Part shown: in pieces, positions 1-10,590 of the stretch
Layout: every line of letters begins with the position of its first letter
Position numbering within the stretch: the stretch's first letter is position 1
NCBI RefSeq assembly: GCF_014205635.1
Contig: NZ_JACIIV010000013.1
Span: 1-64,000, forward strand
Length of the DNA: 64,000 bases
Origin: Polymorphobacter multimanifer
GTDB lineage: Bacteria > Pseudomonadota > Alphaproteobacteria > Sphingomonadales > Sphingomonadaceae
Direction of reading: 5' to 3'
Program-made: the position numbers and the translations under genes
Notes under the pieces: generated by a model
Database searches by the model: none
What the model was told of the DNA's origin: nothing
Seen by the model: only the letters and a program-made list of their open reading frames with translations

Positions 1-2
1 GT

Positions 3-119
3 CACGCTGTCATCCATGGCAGCATGATCAACCCGGCCAAGCCGGAGATCAAAGCGGCGAGACCGCGAACCTACACCACGCTGTGGGACACGATCCGATG
101 GTGGGCTCGCCGATCATGA
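3..119 (+). other. Tail of an unrecognised interrupted reading frame
   Basis: An open frame enters from the left edge and stops with TGA at 117-119. Only the part up to about base 104 is its own sequence (ending ...TLWDTIR); the last five codons are antisense istB sequence. It therefore looks like a gene, possibly another transposase, cut by or fused to the degraded IS21 element. I do not recognise the family from about 34 residues, and it may not be coding. Confidence 0.25.
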
Positions 120-744
120 CATGCCAAGCTGATACAGGAAGCTGGGCGGTGATCAGCGTCGATTTGCGGCGGTATCGCTCCTCGAAGATTTCGAGCAGGT
201 CGAGCCGCTGCTGACCGTTCAGCGTGTGTGTGCCCCAGTCGTCCAGAATGAGCAGCTGGACGCGGGCAAGCTTGTCGACAAGCCGCGGGAAGCGGCCGTC
301 GAGGCGGGCCAGCGCGAGATCCTCGAACAGGCGCGGCATGCGAAGGTAGAGCACGGAATGGTCGTCGCGGGCGGCTTGGCGGCCGAACGCACAGCCGAGC
401 CAGGTCTTGCCGGTGCCGGTTTGACCGGTGATGATCAGATTCTCCTGAGCCTTGAGCCAGCCACCCTGGGCGAGCGACAGGACGGCGCGGCGATCCATCC
501 CGCGCGGTGCGGTGAAGTGGATGTTCTCGATGCAGGCGTCCGGGAAGCGCAGCTTTGCGGACGCCAGGCGGTTCGACAGGCGACGATCCGCGCGTACGGC
601 GATTTCGCGATCGAGTATCAGGCCGAGCCACTCCTCGCGGCTCAGTTCGCCAGCACGGTCCTGCGTGACAAGATCACGCCAAGCCGCCGCCATGCCGCCA
701 AGGCCAAGTGTTTGCATCTGCTCGAGCATTGGATGCGTCAGCAT
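49..744 (-). pseudogene. istB: IS21 helper ATPase IstB, 3'-truncated
   Basis: AAA+ family ATPase that assists the IstA transposase in choosing and binding target DNA. The ATG at 744 is preceded by an AAAGGA ribosome site. Walker A (GQTGTGKT) is at residues about 107-114 and Walker B (LLILDDWG) at about 164-171. The family sequence is recognisable through GEPTI near residue 216; the remaining 15 residues are foreign, so about 30 normal C-terminal residues are missing. The break falls near base 105. The reading frame is open but the protein is almost certainly incomplete. Confidence 0.85.
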
Positions 745-2482
745 CGGTTGGGTCCTTTCATTGATAATAGCTGCTGCCGCGGATGTTGGTGTGCGCCGGT
801 GTCGGCTTCGCCGGCGCGGCGGCCGGCGCAACCTTGTCGAGCCCGGCCTTGAGGATGGCGCTCACCGACGAATAACTCACCGCGTTGATGATCAGGGCGC
901 GGTCGCAGGCCGCCTCGACCCGCTCGCGGTCGTACTGGCGGGCAGCGACAGGATGCCCATTGCCGAGCGGTAGCCCTGCTCGGGGTGGGGACGGTCGCGC
1001 ATCAGCCGCTCGACCAGTATCGCGACATTGTCGCCAACCCGGCCCGCTTGCTCGATCAGGCTGGCCGGCGTGCGGTTGGCATAGCGCTGGTGCGCCTTGG
1101 GCATGTGCTCGTTGACTGTCGCATAGCCGCCGCGCTGCGAGCGATGGACATGGCTTGCTACCCGCACATGGTCATGGAAGATCTCGACGACGCGATGCGT
1201 CAGCCGCACCTCGACCTGGCGTCCGATCAGCCGATGCGGGACCGAGTAGAAGGTCTTGTCGGCCTCGATGTGGTAATCGGGATGGACGCGGGCGCGCTTC
1301 CACTCGGCATATTCGAACGCCGTTGCCGGCAACGGCCCCAGCGCTGCCCGCTCGATGTCCTCGAACAGCTCACGCCGTGACTGGCCGACATGGCGCATCG
1401 ACCGCGCGTTGAGGTCGTCGACGAACAGCGCGATCGCCGCGTTGAGATCGGCCAGCGAGTGGAAGGTCAGGTTGCGCAGCCGCGCCAGGATCCAGCGCTC
1501 GACGATCAACACCGCCCCTTCGACCCTGCCCTTGTCGCGCGGGCGCCGGCTGCGCGTCGGCAGGATCGTGGTATCGTAATGCTCGGCCATGGCCGCAAAG
1601 GTCTGTGTCAGCGTCGGTTCGAATCATAGTGCCCTGGTCACACCGGACTTGAGGTTGTCACAGACGATGGCACGGGGAACCCCGCCAAAATAGGCCAGTG
1701 CAAGGCACTGCCCATCGATCCAGTCGGGAAGCCGCTGGCTCAGACTGGCCATCGCATACGTCAGCGAAGATGCGCCGAGTACCGCGACGAAGACCTGCGC
1801 CGACGTGATCTCGCCCGTCTCGGGATTGATCACCGGCACCGTCTGGCCGGCATATTCGGTCTGCATCACCGACCCGGCTTCATGCCGGTTGCGAAAGCTT
1901 GGCTGCCGACGCTGCTGGTACGCGGCAAAAGTCACGCAGAACCAAGTGTAACCATAACCGTCGGGATGGTCGGCACGGTACTCCTGCCACAACAGCAGCA
2001 AGGTCACCCCCTTACGCTTGAGCTCGCGCTCAACCCGCTGCCAGTCGGGTTCGTGTCGATCGCGCGGCGGGCGTCCCACGCGGTGGAACAGCAACCGCGC
2101 CAGTGCGGCATCGTCGTCGTGCCCGGGCGGCAGCGGCCAGGCGCATAGACCGGCCTCCCGAGCCCGCAGCAAATACGTCGAAACCGTCGCCTTGCTCAGC
2201 TGCAGCCGCTCCGAGATGGCGCGGACCGACAGCCCTTGCTTGTAGCTCAGCCGCAGGATGGATCTCAGGTCCTTCACGTCCGCTCGTCTCGCTTGCTTCC
2301 GTCTCGGCATCACCCGCTCCCATCACCATGATGAAAGCCGGCTTTGCCATATCGGCGCTCCCTAAAACGAACCCCTGTCCCGCCAAATCCCCTGTCCGGG
2401 ATTTACCGAAATCACTGTCCCGTATTTACTGAAATCAATGTCAGGGAATTACTGAAACGCCTGTCCCGGAATTTGCGAAACA
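105..2482 (-). mobile_element. Degraded IS21-family insertion sequence
   Basis: istA and istB homologues lie head to tail on the minus strand with the usual family order and a short gap. The istA-proximal end carries four tandem 23-base repeats typical of IS21-family termini, and the outer end is placed near 2482, where the reverse-strand reading begins TGTTTCG. The other end is missing: homology to istB stops near base 105 with no terminal repeats, so the element has lost part of istB and its left terminus. With istA also inactivated it should not transpose. It lies within an IS66 transposase remnant. Confidence 0.85.
758..2310 (-). pseudogene. istA: IS21 transposase IstA, inactivated
   Basis: DDE-type transposase of the IS21 family. 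The N-terminal half has a helix-turn-helix (about residues 28-50) and the start of the catalytic core, then hits an in-frame TGA at 1624-1626 right after SGVTRAL; the same frame continues with FEPTLTQTFAA. A second lesion, a missing G near 942-943, shifts the frame: correct family sequence (QYDRERVEAAC...) resumes in another frame and runs to the TGA at 758-760, 13 bases before istB. The first catalytic Asp also appears as Glu (TEYAG, residue 153, where the family has DYAG). Three independent defects mark a dead gene. Confidence 0.9.
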
Positions 2483-2484
2483 CG
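2393..2484 (-). repeat. Four tandem 23-bp IS21 terminal repeats
   Basis: Four consecutive units of the type TGTCCCG-(T/G)ATTTACTGAAATCA begin at 2393, 2416, 2439 and 2462, exactly 23 bases apart. A shorter related copy starts at 2376. Such multiple repeats at the ends of IS21-family elements are IstA binding sites. The outermost unit marks the element boundary with the interrupted IS66 gene. Confidence 0.85.
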
Positions 2485-2747
2485 CACTCCAGCGACAGAT
2501 CAAGGCCTGGCGGCAAAAGTTCTTCCTGTTCCTGACCAACAGCGACGTGCCGGCCACCAACAACGGATCGGAGAGGGAAATCCGACCATCCGTCGTGTTC
2601 CGCAAGGTCACCAACGGGTTCCGATCAGACTGGGGCGCCGAAGTCCATGCCGGCTACCGATCCATCACCTGCACCGCGCGCCTCTACGGCAAATCCGCCA
2701 TCGAGGCCATACGCGAACTCACCGAAGGCCGCTTCGCCCTCGCTTGA
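2484..2747 (+). pseudogene. IS66-family transposase, C-terminal remnant
   Basis: About 87 codons open from the IS21 boundary to the stop at 2745-2747. The sequence contains NGSEREIRPSVVFRKVTNGF and the GAxVHAGYRS stretch, typical of the C-terminal end of IS66 TnpC transposases. Everything upstream has been displaced by the IS21 element, so there is no start codon and no function. The 82 bases between this fragment and the glycosyltransferase stop at 2830 show only AT-rich DNA. Confidence 0.85.
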
Positions 2748-2829
2748 AAGCCAGTCCCCGTGCCAAGGACGCGAGCAATAACGTCTAAGCAAGAATGTCC
2801 GATTGAACGACCCTGATTTTTAAATTTTA

Positions 2830-3948
2830 TCAGATCGTTGTTTCGTAAACGGAGATTGTGCGCGCAATGCACTCCGGCCACCCATAGCCCGCGGCCACCG
2901 CCCGACCCGCCGCCCCCGCCTCGGCCTGCCATGCCTCATCCTCCAGCGCCGAGGCCAAAGCCTCCGCAAACCCCGCCTCGTCGCGCGGATCGATCACCCG
3001 TGCCGCCCCGCGCGTCACTTCGGCAAGGCAGGCGGAGTTGCCCACCAGCGTCGGCACGCCATGCGCCATCGCTTCCAGCGGCGGCAGCCCGAAGCCTTCA
3101 TATTGCGAGGGATAGACGAACAGCCGCGCCCCCGCATACAGCGCCTGCAACTGCCCCTCCGGCACATAATCAAGCCGCCGCACCCAGCCCTCAGCCTGCG
3201 CCACCGCGATCGCCGCGTTGAGCGCCTCGTTGCGCCATCCGCTCGCCCCCGCCAGCACCAGCGGCGTGCGCCGCCGCAGCGCCGGCTCCAGCCGCGCATA
3301 GGCCGCCAGCAGCAAGTCGATCCGCTTGCGTGGCTCGAAGGTGCTCACGCACAGCGCATAGCCCCCCTCAGTGGACCCCATCCCTGCCAGCCCCATCCCT
3401 GCCAACGAATCCGCCACCGCCTCCGGCGCGATTGTCGGCGGCGTCACCCCCAGCGGCACCGCGGTGATGCGGTCCGCCGCCACGCCGAACATCGCCACCA
3501 GCTCGTCCTTCACCGTCGCGCAATCGGTGATGATCGCGCTCGCCTGCCCGATCGACCGCAGGAAATCGCGCTCGAACGCTCGTACCCGCTCCACCGGATG
3601 CGTCTCGGGAAAGTGAAACACCGAAAGGTCGTGCACCGTCGCCACCCCGCGCTCGGCCCATTCGGGAAGGAAGAAGTTCGGCCCATGCACCACCGCCCCG
3701 GCCGCAAAGCGCCGATGCCGCCATGCCTCGATCGTGCTCCGCCAACGCCGCACCCGCGTCGGCCGCCAATGCTCCGCCAGCAGCGCCTCCGGGTCGGTCA
3801 CCCAATGCTTTCCCCGGAAGAACCGCACGTCCTCCATCCCCGGCTCCAGCGGCATCCGCCGGGCCAGCTCGAGGCAATAGCGCCCGATGCCGGTCAGCCG
3901 CGGCTCCAGCGCTTCCACCGAAAGCGCCAGCCGCAGGCCGTTACTCAT
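2830..3948 (-). CDS. GT4-type glycosyltransferase
   Basis: A 372-residue GT-B fold glycosyltransferase (family 1/GT4), expected to transfer a nucleotide-activated sugar, probably GDP-mannose or GDP-rhamnose, to a growing glycan at the cytoplasmic face of the inner membrane. Seen: N-terminal TGIGRY loop (residues 19-24), HDLS (106-109), EPRKR before the second Rossmann domain (about 205-209) and the donor-binding EGFGLPPLE motif (284-292). A tandem AGMG repeat (about 183-191) comes from a short DNA duplication. Its start overlaps the stop of the upstream rmd gene by 8 bases, so it is the last gene of that transcription unit. Exact linkage is unknown. Confidence 0.85.
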   Translation of the reverse strand: MSNGLRLALSVEALEPRLTGIGRYCLELARRMPLEPGMEDVRFFRGKHWVTDPEALLAEHWRPTRVRRWRSTIEAWRHRRFAAGAVVHGPNFFLPEWAERGVATVHDLSVFHFPETHPVERVRAFERDFLRSIGQASAIITDCATVKDELVAMFGVAADRITAVPLGVTPPTIAPEAVADSLAGMGLAGMGSTEGGYALCVSTFEPRKRIDLLLAAYARLEPALRRRTPLVLAGASGWRNEALNAAIAVAQAEGWVRRLDYVPEGQLQALYAGARLFVYPSQYEGFGLPPLEAMAHGVPTLVGNSACLAEVTRGAARVIDPRDEAGFAEALASALEDEAWQAEAGAAGRAVAAGYGWPECIARTISVYETTI

Positions 3949-4837
3949 CCAGCATCCAGGCCAGCGTCTCCTCGATCGTCGGCGTCTCCAGCGCGCCGAT
4001 CACCGCTTCCAGCCGGGCGCGGCTGCCGCACAGGCTGCGCACCTCGTCCGCCCGCACCGCCGCCGGGTTCACCCGCACCTCGAAGCGGATCCCCGCCAGC
4101 TGCTCAACCAGCCCGATGATCTCCGAAAGCGGCCGCGCTACCCCCGAGCACACGTTGAACAGCCCGCCGATCGCCGCCGGCTCCACCAGCAGCCGCGCAT
4201 AGGCATCCACCACGGCACGCACATCCGAAAAATCCCGCGCCACCCCGATGTTTCCAAGCTCGATCACCGTTTGCCGCGCCCTTGCATGCGCGATGATCTT
4301 GGGCACCACGAACTGCCCCGCCTGCCCCCGCCCGGTATAGTTGAACGGCCGCACCGTGATGATCGGCAGCCGGTCGGCATACACGCCCGCCAGATGCTCG
4401 CACGCCATCTTCGTCACGCCATAATCATTGGCCGGCGCCGGCGGCAGATCCTCGGTCAGCACGCCCTCGCGGCGGTTGCCATACACATTGGCGCTACTCG
4501 CCAGCATCACCGCCGCCGGCGGCTGCGCCAGCGCGGCCAGCGCATGCAGCAGGTTGCGCGTGCCCAGCACATTCGTCTCATACAGCGCGCGCACATCGTC
4601 ATGCGCCACAAAGGCAATGCCGGCCAGGTGCACCACCCGTTCCGGCCGCACGGCCGCCACCAGCGCCGTCATCGCCGCCGGATCGCGCAGGTCCGCCACA
4701 TGTTGCCCGGCCAGGCCGTCGATCGGCGCCCCCTCGCGGTGCACCAGCCCGTGCAGCTCATGTCCCTCCGCCGCCAGCCGCGTGATGAGGTGGCGGCCTG
4801 TGAAGCCCTCCGCCCCGGTGATGAGAACGAACGCCAT
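3941..4837 (-). CDS. rmd: GDP-4-keto-6-deoxymannose reductase (probable)
   Basis: Extended short-chain dehydrogenase (298 aa). NAD(P)-binding GAEGFTG is at residues 8-14, catalytic Ser in ASSANVYG (about 113-120) and YGVTK at 139-143. Its place 9 bases after gmd and its length fit Rmd, which reduces the Gmd product to GDP-D-rhamnose. A GDP-fucose synthase (epimerase plus reductase) is less likely because the sequence lacks the features I associate with that family, but sequence alone cannot exclude a related epimerase. The product would feed the glycosyltransferases around it. Confidence 0.75.
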   Translation of the reverse strand: MAFVLITGAEGFTGRHLITRLAAEGHELHGLVHREGAPIDGLAGQHVADLRDPAAMTALVAAVRPERVVHLAGIAFVAHDDVRALYETNVLGTRNLLHALAALAQPPAAVMLASSANVYGNRREGVLTEDLPPAPANDYGVTKMACEHLAGVYADRLPIITVRPFNYTGRGQAGQFVVPKIIAHARARQTVIELGNIGVARDFSDVRAVVDAYARLLVEPAAIGGLFNVCSGVARPLSEIIGLVEQLAGIRFEVRVNPAAVRADEVRSLCGSRARLEAVIGALETPTIEETLAWMLDE

Positions 4838-4846
4838 CCGATTGCG

Positions 4847-5905
<1,059 letters not shown>

Positions 5906-5918
5906 TTAATTGACAAAA

Positions 5919-8900
5919 TCACTGATCGTCAATTCGAATTTCGTTCACACTTAAATCAGAGTTCGCGGCAATTTTAATTCTGAACTCAAGGTCAGAAATA
6001 TCTTTGTCGATATCCAAAGTGTAATTTGCACTCCAATCGCCCAATTTACCACGTAGAAGCTGATGTAATACGATCTTAGTCCCAGAATCACATGTAACGT
6101 CAAACGTTTCATTTCCATTCCAGCGTGCGGTATTACCAGAAACCACGATACGATAGCTGCCTGCCTTCAGCGCCACGTAAGGTCCGTAAATTAAGAAACC
6201 TGACTGGCCGGTGCTGTGCATACCGTAGCCATGCCGCTTGCCTACCTGAGTAAACAGTCGTTGGTCATTCCCCCAATAGATCATGCTCTTACCGGGCAGC
6301 CAGCGATGATAGGGTTGAGTTTTGCCAGTCAGAATATCACGAAACATGTCGGCGCTTTGTGCCCAGGTAAGCCACTTAACCTTCTCGGCGCGAGGATGCC
6401 GCCTGCGCGCCTTGACCTTTAGCCATGACATGATGCTGCCCGCTAACTCCATTGGATTGGGATCGGACGGAAAGTATGCTGCTCCATCGCCCGCCACTTC
6501 GCGAAAAACGGGGATGTCGCGCACGAGAAGCGGAACGCGGTGCCGAGCCGCCTCGATTAGTGGAAGTCCAAAACCCTCACCCTCGCTTGCAGCGATGAGA
6601 CATGTGGCTTGTAGATAGATGTCATCCAGCTGTTCATCGCTGACAGATTCAATCCAGAACAACCGCTTCCCAAATTCCTTATGGCTTTGCAACCGGTCAA
6701 CCAGACTTTCTACAAGCCAACCCCGTTTGCCAACGATGATCAAGCATGCATCGCCGCCCGCCATCCAGAGCTCCTCAAATGCATCCAAGACAAGCGCATG
6801 GCCCTTGCGAGGCTCGATAGTACCGACCATCAAAAACCTTGGCTCTTGTCCAATAATATTGACACTAATCGCCGGCTTTTGTTCTGCTGCCGGTTTTATC
6901 CGCGAATACTCAATATCTGCGCCGAGATGAAAAACGTACACATCAAATGGATACTTTCGATCTTTGCTCCCGTTTGCGTGCAACCAACTTCCGAGATCGT
7001 CAGCTACTGCTCGAGAAATACAAATAGCGCCATCCAAACTTCCAATACTCCGCAGCCAATCTTGGTGCATGGAAGTGCCTAGCGCAGGAAACGCGTGAGG
7101 AAGCAAAATGGGAAGAAGGTCATATACGACACCAAAAAGTTTTACACCGCGCAACTGCATTCTGCGCAAAGTTTTATTCTGTTCTGTTAATATCGTATGA
7201 TGCAAATCTAGTGCGACGTAGACGTCTCCAGGCCAACTTTCCACCAACTCGTCTTCAATCCATTCGTCCGAAAACCCAAACATCGCCGAAAGAAATTTAT
7301 TCGCGCGGTAAAATCCTTCTTTTCCCTTCAACGCATAGACCGGCTCCACACGGACATCACACGCAGTTCTTAACAATATTTCAGAAACTAATGATCGTAC
7401 TACCCTTTGAATACCGGACTTATCATCAACTTTCACTAATGTTGAAATATCAATTAGCCAGCGCACTTTGTGCAAAGCGGGAACAAAATTTTCGCTGATA
7501 GCCGTTGCGACAGCTTGCAAGTCAACGTCGGAAAGTTGCTCCGACAGTCTCGCTGTATCTCGGATAAAATTGAAAACATGATCAGCGTTGTTGCTGTAAA
7601 ATTCTTCGATCGCGGAAGCGTAGCTTCTGGCGCAGAGTCTCGGACTGTGATACAACAGCAAGTTGGCGCGAGCTTTTTCCCCAATATCTTGACGAAGTTT
7701 ATTGTTCTCATAAAGAGAATTCAACGCATATACTAGTTCAGTTTGGTGAAATGTGTCGTCGATTTTGAACACACAATCATTTGGTAGTTCCGCTAATGAG
7801 CCGTGTGAGTTAACAATCGTCGGAACCATATAATTCCAACAGTCTAGAACCGCTGCTGAGGTCTCGCCACGAGAATCTGCGCGCAACTGGACCGCCACAT
7901 CCGAGGAGGCGAGCCACTGCTTATATTCTTCTGCTGACACAAACCCCGTAATGCGAATACGACTGCTCGTAGACGCAATTAACTTGGTCATCTTGGTGCC
8001 GTACTCCCCACCCTCATTTTGCCCAACAAAAACTAATTGACAGCGCTGATCTTTGGCGAGCTCTGACAAGCCCCATGCTTCAAGCACGTTTCGATTTAAT
8101 TTTGTCATGCCCATATGGCCGAAACTACAAACGACAAAGTCATTAATGCCTATACCTAATTTTTTCCTAGCCTCAACGCGTCGTACTGCGAGCATTCTAT
8201 CGGTATCTTGTACTGGCGCCCTCAATAAAGGAACATAAGCATACATTTCAGACGCCTTAGCTCCATACCATTTCTCGGCAAGAATATGAGCATAGTCCGA
8301 ATGACCAATAATACCGAGCGCGTTACGATGTACCGATCCACTACCAGGATAGTGAAATATCACTTGTTTCTTGTCGGTCGCCTCGAACCAACGCCTCACC
8401 GCAGGCCATCCGTGATCCTCCAGAAGCGTTTTTGGCCACTCATTACTTGTTTCACCAGCCCAGTCCCTATAATCTAAAGCACTTGAAAGAAAGAAATCAT
8501 GCAGAACAACGACACCTGCAATATCTTCAAGTAATTTGAACATATGTAAATGAAAGGACGAGTTACCAAAATGATAAAGAACGCGGTCAAATTTATTGTG
8601 ATTTGCGCGGAACCAAGAAATATCTCTTATCACGCCGTTGCCCAACGTCCAAGGATCGGTAAACGGCTCGTCTTGTGCTGAAATAATCTCAATATCATAG
8701 TATCGCGAGAGTTCTGGCAGCAACTCGGCACTATAGTCTGCAATTCCACTCTTTGCTGATGGGAGTGGCGATACAAACGCCATTGTCGGCCGGATTGCAG
8801 ATGGTAGTCTTGGTTCGCATTTCGGCCGCTGTCTTGCGGCAAGGTTCTCGATTGCGTTCCATGCATCAACCGCAGTGTTTTTCCAGGTGAAAAGCTTGGC

Positions 8901-10052
8901 CTGTTTAGCAGCATGCCGTACAAGCGCCTGCCTAAAAAAGCCGTCGGTCAGCGCCTTGGTCAGCAACCCGACTATCGATTCCTCGTCAAGCGGATCGAAT
9001 TGCGCCTCCTCCCAGCCAATCACTTCCGGCAGGCTGGAAGTATTCGAGCCAATGGTGGGGCGTCCGCACGCCATGGCTTCCAGCGCCGGCAGACCAAACC
9101 CCTCATGCCATGATGGGAACACGAACAGGTCGCAGCCATTGTAAAGCGCCAGCAGATCATCCTCGGGCACATAGCCCGTCATCACCACGTCACCCTCTGC
9201 CATCCCGCTGTCCTGCGCGGCGGCCAGCAATCTCTGCCGCTCAGCATCCTGCACCGAGCACACGATGGCCAATTGATATTCACTGCGCAATGCCGGCGAT
9301 AGCCGTGCGAACGCCCGGATCAACCCTTCGATGTTCTTTCGATGGTCTATCCCGCCCGTATACATGACGTAGGATTTCGACAGGCCATAGCGTTGCGCCA
9401 GCTTCTTGCGCCGCTCCGGCGTCAGCTTGATCGGCCGGAATTCGTCATTGCACGCAGTGCTGATATTGACGACCTGATCCACCGGAAAGGCGAGGTGCTC
9501 GACGGCTTCGCGCCCGGATGCAGCGGAAATGGAAAGCAGCAGATCTGCACGACGCAAATGATCGAGCTTGCGATGATACCAGCGCGCGACATCTGGATTG
9601 GTCAGATAGATATGGCTGTGTATCAATGGAATGAGGTCATAGAGGATCGTGGCCACCGCCATGCGTTGGCCATGACTCCCGATGCTCGTGACGACATCAT
9701 CACCAAGACCTTCGAACAGCGATGAAACGAGAACAACATCGGGCTTCAGGCTGCCCAAGAAAGCCTCGTAGATCTTTTCGGCTGCGATGCGTAGCGCATC
9801 ATTGGGGGCCCCGAATCCCTGACAGGGCCGTGGTGGCATCCAGACCCGGATCGCATCCGCTGGCAGCAAGTCAGCAAATTCGGCCCGCAATGAGTCGACT
9901 GTGTCCGCAAACGCGCCGTTGAGCACCAGCAGAACCTCGCGGTCACCCCGTTGCCGCACCAGTTCCTTGCTCAGTGCCAGCACATATCGGCCAATGCCGC
10001 GGTTGCGGCTGCCGCTCGATTGCGCACCCTGCATGTCGATGACGAGGCGCAT
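5919..10052 (-). CDS. Three-domain glycosyltransferase with C-terminal beta domain
   Basis: A single 1377-residue frame holding three GT4-like units. Unit 1 (about 1-400) has RGIGRY and EGFGLPALEA. Unit 2 (about 425-840) starts SPLPSAKSGIADYS and has RGETSAAVLD. Unit 3 (about 870-1270) has DISTLVKVDDKSGIQR, EPRKGH and EGEGFGLPLIEAA. A roughly 100-residue beta-rich tail follows (about 1275-1377) that resembles a carbohydrate-binding module in layout. Such multi-domain enzymes (WbdA-like) polymerise repeat units by alternating linkages. Codons for unit 1 are GC-rich like the neighbours, but units 2-3 (about 5920-8850) are far more AT-rich, suggesting a recombinant gene. The frame has no break. 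Start ATG at 10052 lies 3 bases after the DUF4214 stop. Confidence 0.85.
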   Translation of the reverse strand: MRLVIDMQGAQSSGSRNRGIGRYVLALSKELVRQRGDREVLLVLNGAFADTVDSLRAEFADLLPADAIRVWMPPRPCQGFGAPNDALRIAAEKIYEAFLGSLKPDVVLVSSLFEGLGDDVVTSIGSHGQRMAVATILYDLIPLIHSHIYLTNPDVARWYHRKLDHLRRADLLLSISAASGREAVEHLAFPVDQVVNISTACNDEFRPIKLTPERRKKLAQRYGLSKSYVMYTGGIDHRKNIEGLIRAFARLSPALRSEYQLAIVCSVQDAERQRLLAAAQDSGMAEGDVVMTGYVPEDDLLALYNGCDLFVFPSWHEGFGLPALEAMACGRPTIGSNTSSLPEVIGWEEAQFDPLDEESIVGLLTKALTDGFFRQALVRHAAKQAKLFTWKNTAVDAWNAIENLAARQRPKCEPRLPSAIRPTMAFVSPLPSAKSGIADYSAELLPELSRYYDIEIISAQDEPFTDPWTLGNGVIRDISWFRANHNKFDRVLYHFGNSSFHLHMFKLLEDIAGVVVLHDFFLSSALDYRDWAGETSNEWPKTLLEDHGWPAVRRWFEATDKKQVIFHYPGSGSVHRNALGIIGHSDYAHILAEKWYGAKASEMYAYVPLLRAPVQDTDRMLAVRRVEARKKLGIGINDFVVCSFGHMGMTKLNRNVLEAWGLSELAKDQRCQLVFVGQNEGGEYGTKMTKLIASTSSRIRITGFVSAEEYKQWLASSDVAVQLRADSRGETSAAVLDCWNYMVPTIVNSHGSLAELPNDCVFKIDDTFHQTELVYALNSLYENNKLRQDIGEKARANLLLYHSPRLCARSYASAIEEFYSNNADHVFNFIRDTARLSEQLSDVDLQAVATAISENFVPALHKVRWLIDISTLVKVDDKSGIQRVVRSLVSEILLRTACDVRVEPVYALKGKEGFYRANKFLSAMFGFSDEWIEDELVESWPGDVYVALDLHHTILTEQNKTLRRMQLRGVKLFGVVYDLLPILLPHAFPALGTSMHQDWLRSIGSLDGAICISRAVADDLGSWLHANGSKDRKYPFDVYVFHLGADIEYSRIKPAAEQKPAISVNIIGQEPRFLMVGTIEPRKGHALVLDAFEELWMAGGDACLIIVGKRGWLVESLVDRLQSHKEFGKRLFWIESVSDEQLDDIYLQATCLIAASEGEGFGLPLIEAARHRVPLLVRDIPVFREVAGDGAAYFPSDPNPMELAGSIMSWLKVKARRRHPRAEKVKWLTWAQSADMFRDILTGKTQPYHRWLPGKSMIYWGNDQRLFTQVGKRHGYGMHSTGQSGFLIYGPYVALKAGSYRIVVSGNTARWNGNETFDVTCDSGTKIVLHQLLRGKLGDWSANYTLDIDKDISDLEFRIKIAANSDLSVNEIRIDDQ

Positions 10053-10055
10053 TGG

Positions 10056-10589
10056 TCAGGTCCTTGGGAGCGTGAGACGGCGGTAGAGCTGGCGGGCATG
10101 GGGCGGCAGGTCGGGCGCATCAGGCGCTGCCGCTGTCTGCTGCGGCGACGCCAGGGCGTGAGGCGGCACGGCTTCGGCACGCGCCAGCGCCGCCGGCAGC
10201 GGCATCGGCGTCGGTGCCCCGCCGGCGCGAAGGAGGCCGATCTCGTTGGCGAGCGCTGCCAGCTGCTGTTCGATCGCGCTGTTCCCGGGCCAGCCGGTGA
10301 GCGCGCGGATGAGCGGGCCGACAAGCGGGAGGGCCGCGAGCCGGTAGCGGGATAGCGCAGCATCCAGTCCGGCTATCGATTGTGCCCGGGAACGACCCTC
10401 GGATGACCCCTTGAGGTCCCTCAACAGCCCCAATTTGCCCCTTCCCGACCGCAAAAGGGCGAGATAATGCCCCTCTCCATTCGGGTCCGGCGCCCGCCCC
10501 AGCACCGCGTGATACGCCGCGGCGATGAACGCCCGGTCGTGCAAGGCCATCAACCCGGCCAGCGTCGAAGGCCGCGCGTCATGGTCCAT
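10056..10589 (-). CDS. DUF4214-domain protein
   Basis: About 177 residues. The N-terminal part (AYHAVLGRAPDPNGEGHYLALLR and following) matches the DUF4214 repeat, a calcium-loop-like domain common in proteins near polysaccharide and S-layer export genes. The remainder is Ala/Pro-rich and low in complexity. I chose the ATG at 10589, one base past the stop of the upstream methyltransferase gene; another ATG at 10622 lies inside that gene. It sits directly before the three-domain glycosyltransferase. Its molecular role is not known. Confidence 0.7.
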   Translation of the reverse strand: MDHDARPSTLAGLMALHDRAFIAAAYHAVLGRAPDPNGEGHYLALLRSGRGKLGLLRDLKGSSEGRSRAQSIAGLDAALSRYRLAALPLVGPLIRALTGWPGNSAIEQQLAALANEIGLLRAGGAPTPMPLPAALARAEAVPPHALASPQQTAAAPDAPDLPPHARQLYRRLTLPRT

Positions 10590-10590
10590 A

